From an uncultured Rhizobiaceae group bacterium (GTDB taxonomy: Bacteria > Pseudomonadota > Alphaproteobacteria > Rhizobiales > Rhizobiaceae), in NCBI GenBank assembly GCA_947501445.1, contig CANMVS010000002.1, positions 186,001-250,000 on the forward strand: a stretch of 64,000 bases of DNA, written 5' to 3'. The position numbers and the translations under genes are program-made. Position 1 is the first letter of the stretch. Each line of letters starts with the position of its first letter. Positions 18,978 through 26,942 of the stretch are shown one piece after another. A model generated the notes under the pieces. That model was not told the origin of the DNA. It did not search any database and saw only the letters and a list, made by a program, of their open reading frames with translations.

Positions 18978-19772
18978 TTATGTCCAGGCTTTCGATACGC
19001 CCCAAAACGGCCGCTGTCCAAACAGCACTGCATCGAGAGAAAAGCGTCCGGGACCCATGATGGCGAAACAAAGAAAGAGCGCCATCATCAATGCAGAATA
19101 TTCCCATCCCTGATTGGCCCATATGAACCCATTGAGGAAATGGCCGCCCATCAGTGTTGCAATCAGAAAATACAAAATGGCGCACCAACTGCCAATGCGA
19201 CTGATAAAGCCCAAACCGAGCGCGACTACAATCCCAAATTCACAAAACCCGCCGACCCAGACCAAAAGCTCGGGATTGGGTGTTTTCATCGCCTCAAAGG
19301 CCGTCACATCAGCCTGATGGGATGCCGCACCGGCAAACAGTTTTTCCGTTGCGTGAGCGACAAGATCATAGCCGATGTAGAGACGCACAAATGTCAGTGC
19401 CCAGGCGCTGCCTGACATGAAATCAGCACTGCCCGCCCGGCTTCTGATTGCAACGGTCACAAATTGTGCCAGATAACAGATAAATCCGGGCAGCATGATC
19501 CAGGCGACAGAATTGACCCCGAGTTGTCCTGCAATGCGCCAGGCAAACATAAAACCCATCAAGCCCAGCAGGAATCCGGCGACAAATTGTCTGGGTTGCA
19601 GGAAGAACTGGCAGCCAAGCGTAAAAAGCAAAAACAGGATCGTTGACGCCAGCGACCAAGTGGTCAATCCGGGGTTCTTGACGAAAAAACCTGTGTAGAG
19701 CGCCACCATCAAAGCCAACAGGCTGCAAGCTGCCGCTCCAATGCTCAAAGCCCGTGAGGGTTGCAACACCAT
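18978..19772 (-). CDS. DoxX family membrane protein
   Basis: Integral membrane protein of 264 residues with about seven predicted helices. The second half (about 125-255) matches the DoxX pattern: WALTFVRLYIGYDLVAHATEKLF, quoted here by its ends WALTFVRLYIG and HATEKLF, then ISRIGSWCAILYFLIATLMG, then GWEYSALMMALFLCFAIMG. DoxX proteins belong to terminal-oxidase or thiol redox complexes in some bacteria; a role here is not evident. It lies six bases upstream of ilvA. Confidence 0.75.
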   Translation of the reverse strand: MVLQPSRALSIGAAACSLLALMVALYTGFFVKNPGLTTWSLASTILFLLFTLGCQFFLQPRQFVAGFLLGLMGFMFAWRIAGQLGVNSVAWIMLPGFICYLAQFVTVAIRSRAGSADFMSGSAWALTFVRLYIGYDLVAHATEKLFAGAASHQADVTAFEAMKTPNPELLVWVGGFCEFGIVVALGLGFISRIGSWCAILYFLIATLMGGHFLNGFIWANQGWEYSALMMALFLCFAIMGPGRFSLDAVLFGQRPFWGVSKAWT

Positions 19773-19938
19773 GTCAATCTTTTCCCGGTCGCATATTCAT
19801 ATTCCTGCATACGCCAGATTGTTCACCACGCATACCCATACGCGAGCGCTCAAAGATCAAAAAAACTCCACGGAATTGACAGAATTGGCGCATGAGGGCT
19901 TGCAATCCTGTCATGGATAATTACCAGTAGACCCGCGT

Positions 19939-20025
19939 GCCCCCTTGGCGAAATTGGTATACGCAACAGACTTAAAATCTGTCACCCGATTGGGTTTGCC
20001 GGTTCAAGTCCGGCAGGGGGCACCA
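19939..20025 (+). tRNA. tRNA-Leu (TAA), attachment site of the inserted element
   Basis: Plus-strand 87-nt tRNA with a long variable arm. The acceptor stem is GCCCCCT with AGGGGGC, then A and encoded CCA. The anticodon loop CTTAAAA gives TAA (leucine). Bases 19982-20025 also encode, on the opposite strand, the last residues and stop codon of the serine recombinase, which marks this tRNA as the left end of the inserted element. Confidence 0.95.
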
Positions 20026-21583
20026 TTAAACAATCACCACCTGAAAATGCCCCTAACATGTTGAAGGGCATGGTGGTTTTTGCGGTTCTATACCCTTCAT
20101 TTCGGCAATATACCAAAGGCTCCCTAAATACGAGTCTAAGCAGTAATCTTTGCAAGTGAATATCGCCAGAATCCCATAATTTCCAAGGGTTTGATAAGAA
20201 CCGCAAACATGGTTCTAGCAATTGTTTCTTGGGGTGCTTTGATTTCCCCAAATTTTCCAACCGTTCGGAGACCGAAACCTTCTCAAATTCCAATTTATCG
20301 ATTCTCCGCTCATAAGCTTTAGCGGTTGTGCTGGATGCATCCGCCAGTCGGTCAAGAAACGTCTCGATGTCTTTGTCCAGCTTCCGAAGCTTTTTCTTCA
20401 ATGAAGAACGCATAGTCTCCGCTTGAGCAATGCGTTGATCCCAAGCATTCATAATCATTGCATTGACTAATTGAAATAATTGTACTGTAGGGCGCAATCC
20501 GCGAATAAGCGTGTCGAATTCGCCTTCTATGTGCGTCTGCTTGATTGATTTTCCATAGTGATCGCAGCTTTTGGTTTGGCAAAGATAATACGGGTGGAGT
20601 TTGCCAGAACGACTTTTTGACCAGCTTGCGCGCAGCGGTTTCTCGCATCCACCACACAGGACGAAGCCCCGCAACGGAAAGTCTAAGTGAATATCCTTGC
20701 GTGCTGGCGCCATAGCCTTTGAGCAAATTCTTTTTTGGTTCTTTTCGTAGACCGACCAGCTTATCAATGGCTCATGCTTGCCTTCGCGCAATGAAACTTT
20801 CAAGCTCTTACATTGAACATATCCAGCGTAGATTGGTTTTTTCAGCAACTCGACTATACGTTGATGCCTGATCGTTCCGTCTGGTGATCTGTACGGAAAC
20901 TCAGGATGGCTCTCCAAGAATCGTTTCATCTCAGCCTGACTTGCAAAACGGCCTGTTGCAAACCCCTCTAATGCTTCCTGCAAAATCGAAGCAATTGGTT
21001 CATTGCGAACCAGAAGATTTCCATGAGCTTTGCTCATCACAAATTTGTAGCCGACGGCTGGTTGATATGGCCAATATCCATCCATAATACGCCCCCATTT
21101 ACGGTTTCGGCTTGTCTCAGCACCCTTACGTCGAAAATGCTCAGCACCAAGAGCTTGAATGCCCTCTACGAAATCGCTATCGGCATCTCGAATTGCTTTA
21201 AATGTTGTGGATGGACTGGCTAACAACGCCCCATGTTTTTCAATTGTATCGCGCAAATCAAAGTGCACGCGATAGCTTCGCGCCAATCGGCTAATTTCAT
21301 CGACGATGACGACATAGCGAACCCCCGCTGGAGGTTGAGAAATAAATTCCAAAAGCCTAATCATCTCCGGACGGTCTAGTAACTTTCCAGACCAACCTTC
21401 TTCACGGAATACTTTTGCGACTGGAATGCCGAGAAACTTTGCGTATTCCCGCCCCCGTACTTCTTGAGAGCGAAGCCCGCCACCTTTCGAAACTTGTTTC
21501 GGATCAGACACACGCGGATACAACACTGCCTCATACCGAATCGTCGTGTCTTTGTAATCTATATAGTTTTTTTCAAAATTCAT
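19982..21583 (-). CDS. Large serine recombinase (integrase)
   Basis: Site-specific recombinase of 533 residues that should integrate and excise the element. The resolvase-type catalytic domain (about 17-155) has LYPRVSDPKQ with probable nucleophile Ser26, and VIVDEISRLARS. A recombinase domain (about 175-275) follows, then a zinc ribbon with RGFVLCGGCEKPLR and CQTKSC, then a coiled coil (about 390-450). The C-terminus MVPPAGLEPANPIG is encoded antisense to the 3-prime half of tRNA-Leu. The start codon overlaps the stop of the upstream small gene by four bases (ATGA), so the two are translated together. Confidence 0.92.
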   Translation of the reverse strand: MNFEKNYIDYKDTTIRYEAVLYPRVSDPKQVSKGGGLRSQEVRGREYAKFLGIPVAKVFREEGWSGKLLDRPEMIRLLEFISQPPAGVRYVVIVDEISRLARSYRVHFDLRDTIEKHGALLASPSTTFKAIRDADSDFVEGIQALGAEHFRRKGAETSRNRKWGRIMDGYWPYQPAVGYKFVMSKAHGNLLVRNEPIASILQEALEGFATGRFASQAEMKRFLESHPEFPYRSPDGTIRHQRIVELLKKPIYAGYVQCKSLKVSLREGKHEPLISWSVYEKNQKRICSKAMAPARKDIHLDFPLRGFVLCGGCEKPLRASWSKSRSGKLHPYYLCQTKSCDHYGKSIKQTHIEGEFDTLIRGLRPTVQLFQLVNAMIMNAWDQRIAQAETMRSSLKKKLRKLDKDIETFLDRLADASSTTAKAYERRIDKLEFEKVSVSERLENLGKSKHPKKQLLEPCLRFLSNPWKLWDSGDIHLQRLLLRLVFREPLVYCRNEGYRTAKTTMPFNMLGAFSGGDCLMVPPAGLEPANPIG

Positions 21584-21882
21584 CCGTCCGCTCCTTCGAG
21601 TGTGTTCTCCTTTTCGCCTAAGGGTTCTTCGCTTGCAAAATCACCAACGAGCTTTGCAAGTGCGCGTTGTGTTTGCTCGTTGTCACCCGCTTTTGCTTGC
21701 TGCAATGGGTGTATTCCAAATCCCAGATCGACAAATTGAACCACAATGTTCCAAAGCGTTTCAATTAATTCTTGCTTTTGCTCGCCCGAGATATCCACAT
21801 CGTCCAAAAATGATTGATAATATTCAACGTCGAGAGTCAGTGTTTTGTATTCGTTTCCAGCCGTTCCTTTTTCTTTTTCCAC
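21580..21882 (-). CDS. Conserved small protein coupled to the serine recombinase
   Basis: Protein of 100 residues starting with GTG at 21882, with AAGGA nine bases upstream. It is acidic and helical: LDVEYYQSFLDDVDISGEQK, then ETLWNIVVQFVDLGFGIHPL. I recall small proteins with this VDLGFGIHPLQQA-type core just upstream of serine recombinases in other alphaproteobacterial elements; their role is unknown to me. The four-base overlap with the recombinase suggests a partner role, for example directionality control, which is inference only. Confidence 0.75.
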   Translation of the reverse strand: MEKEKGTAGNEYKTLTLDVEYYQSFLDDVDISGEQKQELIETLWNIVVQFVDLGFGIHPLQQAKAGDNEQTQRALAKLVGDFASEEPLGEKENTLEGADG

Positions 21883-22013
21883 TTCGTTCTTTCCTTGTAA
21901 TCAATTAAGTTTCAGCCATTTGTTTCTCCCTTTCTTGAAACAAGAACATAAAGTGAACATATCTCACAATTTGCAATTGATCAAGAAATTTTGCCGACTG
22001 ATTATTTGCCAAG

Positions 22014-22370
22014 TTAGCGTTCTATCTCATGATCACGATCACGGTTGTTTCCACTGTCTTGATTTTTGTTTTCGAGAAATTTCGCAGCCCGATCAACGCG
22101 ACTTTCCGCTGGTTGCTCACGCTTGAGTTCTTCCTTGAGTTCCTTGCGTAGTTCGTTCGTGCGGGAATAGGCTTGTCGGGCAAGCTCAGAGACTTTCAAA
22201 AGGTCACTGTTGTTGAATGCATCTGTATCGCGAAGTTTTTCTGTCTTCTTATCTTGATACGTTTTCGCAAAAGTGGTGGTGAAGTATATTCCGTTCTTAC
22301 CCTCGTTTTCCCAGATACTGGCCTTAAGGTCATCGTCTCTGATTGTTTCTATCGGTGGTTTTCCTGTCAT
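22014..22370 (-). CDS. Conserved hypothetical protein of conjugative/mobilizable elements
   Basis: Protein of 118 residues beginning MTGKPPIETIRDDDLKASIW. The ATG at 22370 has AGGAG seven bases upstream, whereas longer in-frame starts (22406, 22466) lack a ribosome site. The central part NGIYFTTTFAKTYQDKK and SDLLKVSELARQAYSRTNEL resembles small proteins I recall from plasmids and integrative elements of alphaproteobacteria. The C-terminus is charged and probably disordered. Function unknown. It lies about 130 bases upstream of the GTG of the 100-residue gene on the same strand. Confidence 0.72.
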   Translation of the reverse strand: MTGKPPIETIRDDDLKASIWENEGKNGIYFTTTFAKTYQDKKTEKLRDTDAFNNSDLLKVSELARQAYSRTNELRKELKEELKREQPAESRVDRAAKFLENKNQDSGNNRDRDHEIER

Positions 22371-22657
22371 TTGGGCACTCCTTTTAATCTGTTGGGTTTC
22401 GGACATGCGATCACGTTTGGGCGACAATGCGCAGCCCATTGTAATGTCGGGATTTTTTAGGAACAAAATTCTGATAATTATATAAGAAATTATATAACTT
22501 ACATTGCGGCGAAAATATGGCGGTAAGCAGGAAACTCCCGCTATTTTCTCATTTTCGGTAACGATTTTTTATATGGGTATGGAATTTCGCGTGCCGACAT
22601 CCACGCAGTCAGAAACAAACAGTGTGGAAATCATAAACCGCATGCCATGAAGCTGGT

Positions 22658-23437
22658 CTACGATACCGCATCGGGCAAGGCACGCCATGCTGCGAGAACC
22701 ATGTCGAAATGATCCCTGCGCGCTGTTTTTGCATGACCGATAATCCAATGATTGATTACCGATGACGAAGGGGGGCGAAAATCCGTAACTGGTGAAGCTG
22801 CAAGCCAGTTAACAAGGGCTTTCTCCATAACGCCGCTACGTTCGCGCTCAGCCAATAAAGCAGACCGCATATCATCCGTCAGCACAATCCGCTTGATAAT
22901 GGGTTTCTCAGGCTCAAGCGGTATGGGCGCAATTACCGCGTCAGGTGTTTCCGCCCACAGAAGAAGCGCATATTCAATATAGTGGCGGCGTATCTTTTTC
23001 ACTTTTCCGTAGACCGCAGATGTAAGAGTGCTTTCTTTAAGACCCTGTGGAACATCATCACGGTCATGCAAAATCCGCTTGATGCCCATACCTGTTCTCA
23101 CTATTTCTGTGCGAATATTCATACGCACCTCTTCGGTCAAGGGCGTCCAGACATCCTCTTTATCGGGCATGGATTGCCATCGGGCGATAATATAGTCGAG
23201 ATTGTCACGATGCGCTGTCTTAACGGCACCGGACATCCATGTCTGCACCATGCCTGAGTTCACGCCGTTAATCTCGCTTGGGCGTTTCCCGCGAAGCAAT
23301 GCTGCAGCCCCCAAGCCAGTACGTTTGGCTTCTATTCGCAAGGTGGCACGTATTTCATCGGTTATCGGGATATAATCCTGCGTATCGCGCAGCACGGGCA
23401 TATAGCAATCAGGTTTCGACGCGTCATCATCAGTCAT
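22658..23437 (-). CDS. Protein with three tandem copies of a putative DNA-binding domain
   Basis: Protein of 259 residues built from three related units at about 22-92, 97-166 and 183-256. Each unit has L/I-T-D/E-E/D-x-R, then R-T/S-G about nine residues later, then a block such as VQTWMSGAVKTAHRD, TSAVYGKVKKIRRHY or INHWIIGHAKTARRD, and ends W-x-x-x-PD. The S-x-V/I-x-x-W-x-x-G-x-x-KTARRD block looks like a recognition helix and wing with a basic tip, as in Cro/CI-type domains, so DNA binding is inferred. I do not recognise a named family. It may bind repeated sites in this element, such as the recombination sites or the transfer origin. Confidence 0.75.
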   Translation of the reverse strand: MTDDDASKPDCYMPVLRDTQDYIPITDEIRATLRIEAKRTGLGAAALLRGKRPSEINGVNSGMVQTWMSGAVKTAHRDNLDYIIARWQSMPDKEDVWTPLTEEVRMNIRTEIVRTGMGIKRILHDRDDVPQGLKESTLTSAVYGKVKKIRRHYIEYALLLWAETPDAVIAPIPLEPEKPIIKRIVLTDDMRSALLAERERSGVMEKALVNWLAASPVTDFRPPSSSVINHWIIGHAKTARRDHFDMVLAAWRALPDAVS

Positions 23438-23702
23438 ATTTACACTATATCAATAATGATATTGTAGTATAAAGCTTGTATTTCATCGTCGCTTAATTAT
23501 TTATTAATATAATACACGCTATAGTAGAACTATATAGAGGTATCAATACTTCGCTCAACCCATAGTTTCATTGAATTTTACTTAAATTTGATGTGCATTT
23601 TACATTTCCATAATTAAATTTTAACTATATTAGGGTAGGCTTTACCTACACACCAAACGCGCCCGCTTGAACGAGGTGCAGGGAAGTGTGGGGTAAAGAG
23701 TA

Positions 23703-24695
23703 ATGGCTTTTCAGGCACAAGAAGGTGCATTGACGGAGAGGTTTGCCGCAACTGGGTATGTTGCGACGGCAGGCTTTGATCTTATCGCTTACACAGCTAC
23801 ACGTAGTCATCTTCAAGAACTGACGGAAGAAGGCGATAAGCGCGGCATTCAAATACAGATGGACATGGGGACATCCGAAGGAATCGGCGGCGGCTTGCGT
23901 GGTTTTAACGGTGTGGTAGCGGCAAAGGAAAGCCTCGAAAAACAAAAGAAGAGGCGAGAGCGGGAGCTTGCCAATCAGAGATTACAGGCATTGCTTGACC
24001 AGCTTGCTGGAGTCGATGCGGATATCGAAAAACTTCAAAAGCAGATTGATGAACTGGATCATAAGATTGATGTCTTGGGCGAAGTTATGCAGGGCTTATC
24101 AGACGGCACAATCAGTGTTGATGAGGCGCTAAGCCGTCCTGAAGTAGCGGAAGCCATCCGAGAATGGGAACGCCGCAATCCGGGTAAGAAATTCGATAAG
24201 GATGCTGAAAATGCAGCTAACGTGCTGGCTGAGATACTAGCCGTTCAATCCGGTGCTTACGCTGAGCAGAAAAGCGCATTGGAACAGCAGTTGGATGCAG
24301 CGGTTGAAAAGAGAGATGCCATCATTGGTAAAATCGGTGAAATAGACAAAGACCTAGCTCTTTCCCTAAGTGAGAAGCGCGCAAAAGCATCAGAAATTTC
24401 TAGCGAAGGATTTACGGAAGCCTTTACCGTCGCGGAAGCCACAGCAACCGAAGAAATCGCACAGGATGCGGAAACGCATCAGGATAATCATAGAGAATCT
24501 GCTCTTGATACAACAGAAGATGCAATGGAGAGCAACGAAGAACTAGATAGCATGTTTGGAGAAGACAGCGCTCTCGAATTTGCCAGTTCAGATTTTGGTC
24601 CGCAGTTTGCCAACGCCACCCAACCGCCCTCAGCGGAAGAAAAACCAGAGACTACCGTTGAGAATGCACCAAAACCCGAAACGGGATTAAGCTAA
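23703..24695 (+). CDS. Coiled-coil protein of unknown function
   Basis: Protein of 330 residues. The first 70 residues are a small Gly-rich domain (TGYVATAGFDLIAYTA and GTSEGIGGGLRGFNGV). Residues of about 75-235 are a long, charged coiled coil with two segments (ESLEKQKKRRERELANQRLQ and LEQQLDAAVEKRDAIIGKIG). The tail is acidic and Ser/Pro-rich. There is no signal peptide or membrane helix. It is the only leftward-half gene of the element on the plus strand before the tyrosine recombinase and ends with a four-base overlap of the convergent exported-protein gene. Function unknown. Confidence 0.7.
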   Translation: MAFQAQEGALTERFAATGYVATAGFDLIAYTATRSHLQELTEEGDKRGIQIQMDMGTSEGIGGGLRGFNGVVAAKESLEKQKKRRERELANQRLQALLDQLAGVDADIEKLQKQIDELDHKIDVLGEVMQGLSDGTISVDEALSRPEVAEAIREWERRNPGKKFDKDAENAANVLAEILAVQSGAYAEQKSALEQQLDAAVEKRDAIIGKIGEIDKDLALSLSEKRAKASEISSEGFTEAFTVAEATATEEIAQDAETHQDNHRESALDTTEDAMESNEELDSMFGEDSALEFASSDFGPQFANATQPPSAEEKPETTVENAPKPETGLS

Positions 24696-25288
24696 CCGCC
24701 AATTTCAGGGGTGTTAGGCGTGGGAATGTTTGCATCAAGACGGGCTGTGCGTCTGAGATATTCAAGTGCTTCGACCACTCGCGGTATTTCTGTCGAAGCC
24801 TCTTTGAGATTTAATAAGGGATTGCCATTCTCATCTTCGTAAACGACTTCTCGAATGTGGTAAGATAAGCCAGTAGCGCGTGCATCGTAGTTCGTCGTTG
24901 GGAATAGACTTGTTTCGACCCCATGCGTTCCAAACTTTGCTGCATAGTGTTCTGCTAAGCGTGTAACCATGACATTCAGCGCGTGTTCGGGGGTTACGCC
25001 GTGTTTGTCTGCGGCGGCCTGTGCGCGAGCGCGTAAATCGTCACCAACGTGCAGGAGAATTCCAACGCCGTTTTCTGTTTGACGTGCATAATTTGCAACC
25101 GCACTCCCTGCGCGACCAAGCTCTTCTAGTTCAGCGTTGCGCATTTGTTCGGTTACTGTTGGCGATTTCAAGTTGGCGGGCGTTGTGTCTTGAGCCGCAG
25201 CGGTAAACGGTGTGAACATCGCACTAGCCGCCAGTGCCGCCCCTGTCACCGCACCGAATAATCTACCTGTCTTTTTGGCTTGTGCCAT
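24692..25288 (-). CDS. Exported protein of unknown function
   Basis: Protein of 198 residues from the ATG at 25288, which has GAGGG five bases upstream; the longer frame to 25420 adds an AT-rich leader and is rejected. The N-terminus is a clear signal peptide (AQAKKTGRLFGAVTGAALAA, then SAMFTPFTAAAQ). The mature part has NGVGILLHVGDDLRARAQAA and HGVTPEHALNVMVTRLAEHY, mostly helical. No named family recognised. It is convergent with the coiled-coil gene (four-base overlap at 24692-24695), so both may share a terminator region. Confidence 0.68.
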   Translation of the reverse strand: MAQAKKTGRLFGAVTGAALAASAMFTPFTAAAQDTTPANLKSPTVTEQMRNAELEELGRAGSAVANYARQTENGVGILLHVGDDLRARAQAAADKHGVTPEHALNVMVTRLAEHYAAKFGTHGVETSLFPTTNYDARATGLSYHIREVVYEDENGNPLLNLKEASTEIPRVVEALEYLRRTARLDANIPTPNTPEIGG

Positions 25289-25705
25289 TTGTGCCCTCGC
25301 GTTTTTAACTGCCTCGGACACACACCTCTGCAACATCTTATTATTATCGTTCGTTGCGGAGCAAAACATAGTATAAATTGAACAAAATTGCAAGAATTTT
25401 GAAATAATCTTATTCGTCAATATAAAAAATAAGTATTTTTGTGCATATATTATTGAAATAGAAAATTGTAATCTACATATAATCTCAAGGTAAGTTTCTT
25501 TTGGGGAAATTTCACTGTTACAAAATTGGTAATTCTGTTTTTCTTGTTGATTTTTCTGTGTAAATTACTACTGTCAGTTAACGGTATGACGACAGAATTG
25601 TGCTTTTAATCCGAAAAATCGGTGTGAAATCAAAGGGTGTGTGATCGTGATACGGAATTACCAATTCTGTATCACACTGTCACAAACGTTTTGAGGGGAT
25701 TTCCG
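25289..25705. other. AT-rich divergent intergenic region with repeated operator-like motifs
   Basis: No gene seen. The region separates the exported-protein gene from the tyrosine recombinase and is very A+T-rich. It holds the 29-base palindrome described separately and an exact 12-base copy of its core, AATTGGTAATTC, at 25524-25535. Confidence 0.6.
25647..25675. promoter_or_regulatory. Palindromic operator candidate upstream of the tyrosine recombinase
   Basis: Arms GTGATACGGAATT and AATTCTGTATCAC (13 bases, one mismatch) flank a three-base ACC spacer, ending 30 bases before the start codon. The core recurs at 25524-25535. The XRE-type gene that follows the recombinase is the natural candidate to bind it; that is inference. 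Confidence 0.6.
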
Positions 25706-26329
25706 ATGTATACGGAAGCTCAGCCATTTGAAATTATGTCCCTGTTTTCCGATGAGGGGGAACGCAAATATCTCAATTCCAAAGAACGAAAACGGTTCTG
25801 GAGATCGCGCAAAATCATAGCCGACAAATCCGAGCGCACATTTGTCGAACTGATATTCTTTACAGGTTGTAGGATTAGCGAAGCCCTGCAACTCGTCGTG
25901 ATGCGTGTGAATGTCGAAGACAGTTTCGTTGTATTCCGAACGCTCAAACAACATGGCGAACATAAGGGCAAACGCTTCCGAATAGTGTACCTGCCCCGCA
26001 ATTTCATGCGCAGACTGAACCGCGTCCATAATATCCTCAAAACCCAACTGGACGAAGCCGCAGACCAATACCGCCGATTGTGGACTTTTGGTCGTCAAAA
26101 GGGTTGGCGGCTGATTAAGGCTGTTATGAAGAAGGCAAAGATATTCGGTATCCGCGCCACCCCGAAAGGATTGCGGCATACTTTTGGCGTCAACTCCATA
26201 TTGCGGGGCGCACCACTGATTAGCTTGCAGGTTTGGATGGGACACCAAAGCCTCAAAACAACATCAATCTATCTCAAAGTCATGGGTGCGGAAGACCGCG
26301 CCTTTGCCAAACGCACATGGAAAATTTAG
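25706..26329 (+). CDS. Tyrosine recombinase/integrase family protein
   Basis: Phage-integrase-type recombinase of 207 residues. The catalytic set is visible: Arg56 in TGCRISEAL, a lysine in LKQHGEHKGK (Lys81), PKGLRHTFGV with Arg157 and His158 (the first His of the HxxR motif is Lys154 here), Gly-His180 in WMGHQSLKTTS, and nucleophile Tyr189 in SIYLKV. The N-terminal core-binding domain is nearly absent, so this is a short, catalytic-only form. The start at 25706 has GAGGGG seven bases upstream; the longer frame to 25637 crosses the palindrome and is rejected. It is followed by an XRE regulator seven bases later. With a serine integrase already present, it may act on another site. Confidence 0.85.
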   Translation: MYTEAQPFEIMSLFSDEGERKYLNSKERKRFWRSRKIIADKSERTFVELIFFTGCRISEALQLVVMRVNVEDSFVVFRTLKQHGEHKGKRFRIVYLPRNFMRRLNRVHNILKTQLDEAADQYRRLWTFGRQKGWRLIKAVMKKAKIFGIRATPKGLRHTFGVNSILRGAPLISLQVWMGHQSLKTTSIYLKVMGAEDRAFAKRTWKI

Positions 26330-26336
26330 GAGGATT

Positions 26337-26897
26337 ATGCCTTTCATATCGATTACAGACATGGAACGAAAGATTGCCGCAAAGCTGCAAACGCGCCGCA
26401 AGTTGCTTGGAATATCAGAAGAGAGCATGGCGTTTGCCAATTCTATATCCATCGAAGAGTATCGCGGTATGGAGAGTGCTAAGAAGCGGATTAATCCGAC
26501 TTTGCTTTATGAATTTGCCTGCCTATTGAATGCGCCATTGGAATATTTTTTTTGGTTCGAGGAGAAGCGCTTGAGGCTGTACCAACACCCCGAAAAGGCA
26601 AATAACAGTCTCTATTTGGAGGCTACGGAGGATGGTGGCATTTCTATTTCAAAGCCCTTCAATATCGGCAGCGATGATACGGGCGAATGGATTCTCAAAT
26701 TCAATCATGAGCAGCTCGCAGCCCTGAGAGAATTCTTGGCTAGGAATTTCTCGAACACCACCATCACTGACAACGCCGCCTCTGACTGCATTCAAATGCT
26801 TGTCGCAGTCTACGGAAACCGAAAAGAAAACCCGTTCTCAGAGCTTAAGAAGATGCTCGAAGATAACAGCCTGTCTCACGAATTTCAGAGGTGGTAG
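26337..26897 (+). CDS. XRE-family transcriptional regulator
   Basis: Protein of 186 residues with an N-terminal Cro/CI-type domain (about 8-75): AAKLQTRRKLLGISEESMAF and then RINPTLLYEFACLLNAPLEY, the usual helix 4-5 pattern. The C-terminal part (about 80-186) has no recognised domain. The ATG follows GGAGG closely and lies seven bases after the recombinase stop, so the pair is one operon. It probably represses the shared promoter through the palindrome upstream. Confidence 0.8.
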   Translation: MPFISITDMERKIAAKLQTRRKLLGISEESMAFANSISIEEYRGMESAKKRINPTLLYEFACLLNAPLEYFFWFEEKRLRLYQHPEKANNSLYLEATEDGGISISKPFNIGSDDTGEWILKFNHEQLAALREFLARNFSNTTITDNAASDCIQMLVAVYGNRKENPFSELKKMLEDNSLSHEFQRW

Positions 26898-26942
26898 CGA
26901 GACGACTGTGCAGGCGATAGCGGCGATTTGTACGAAGATTGC

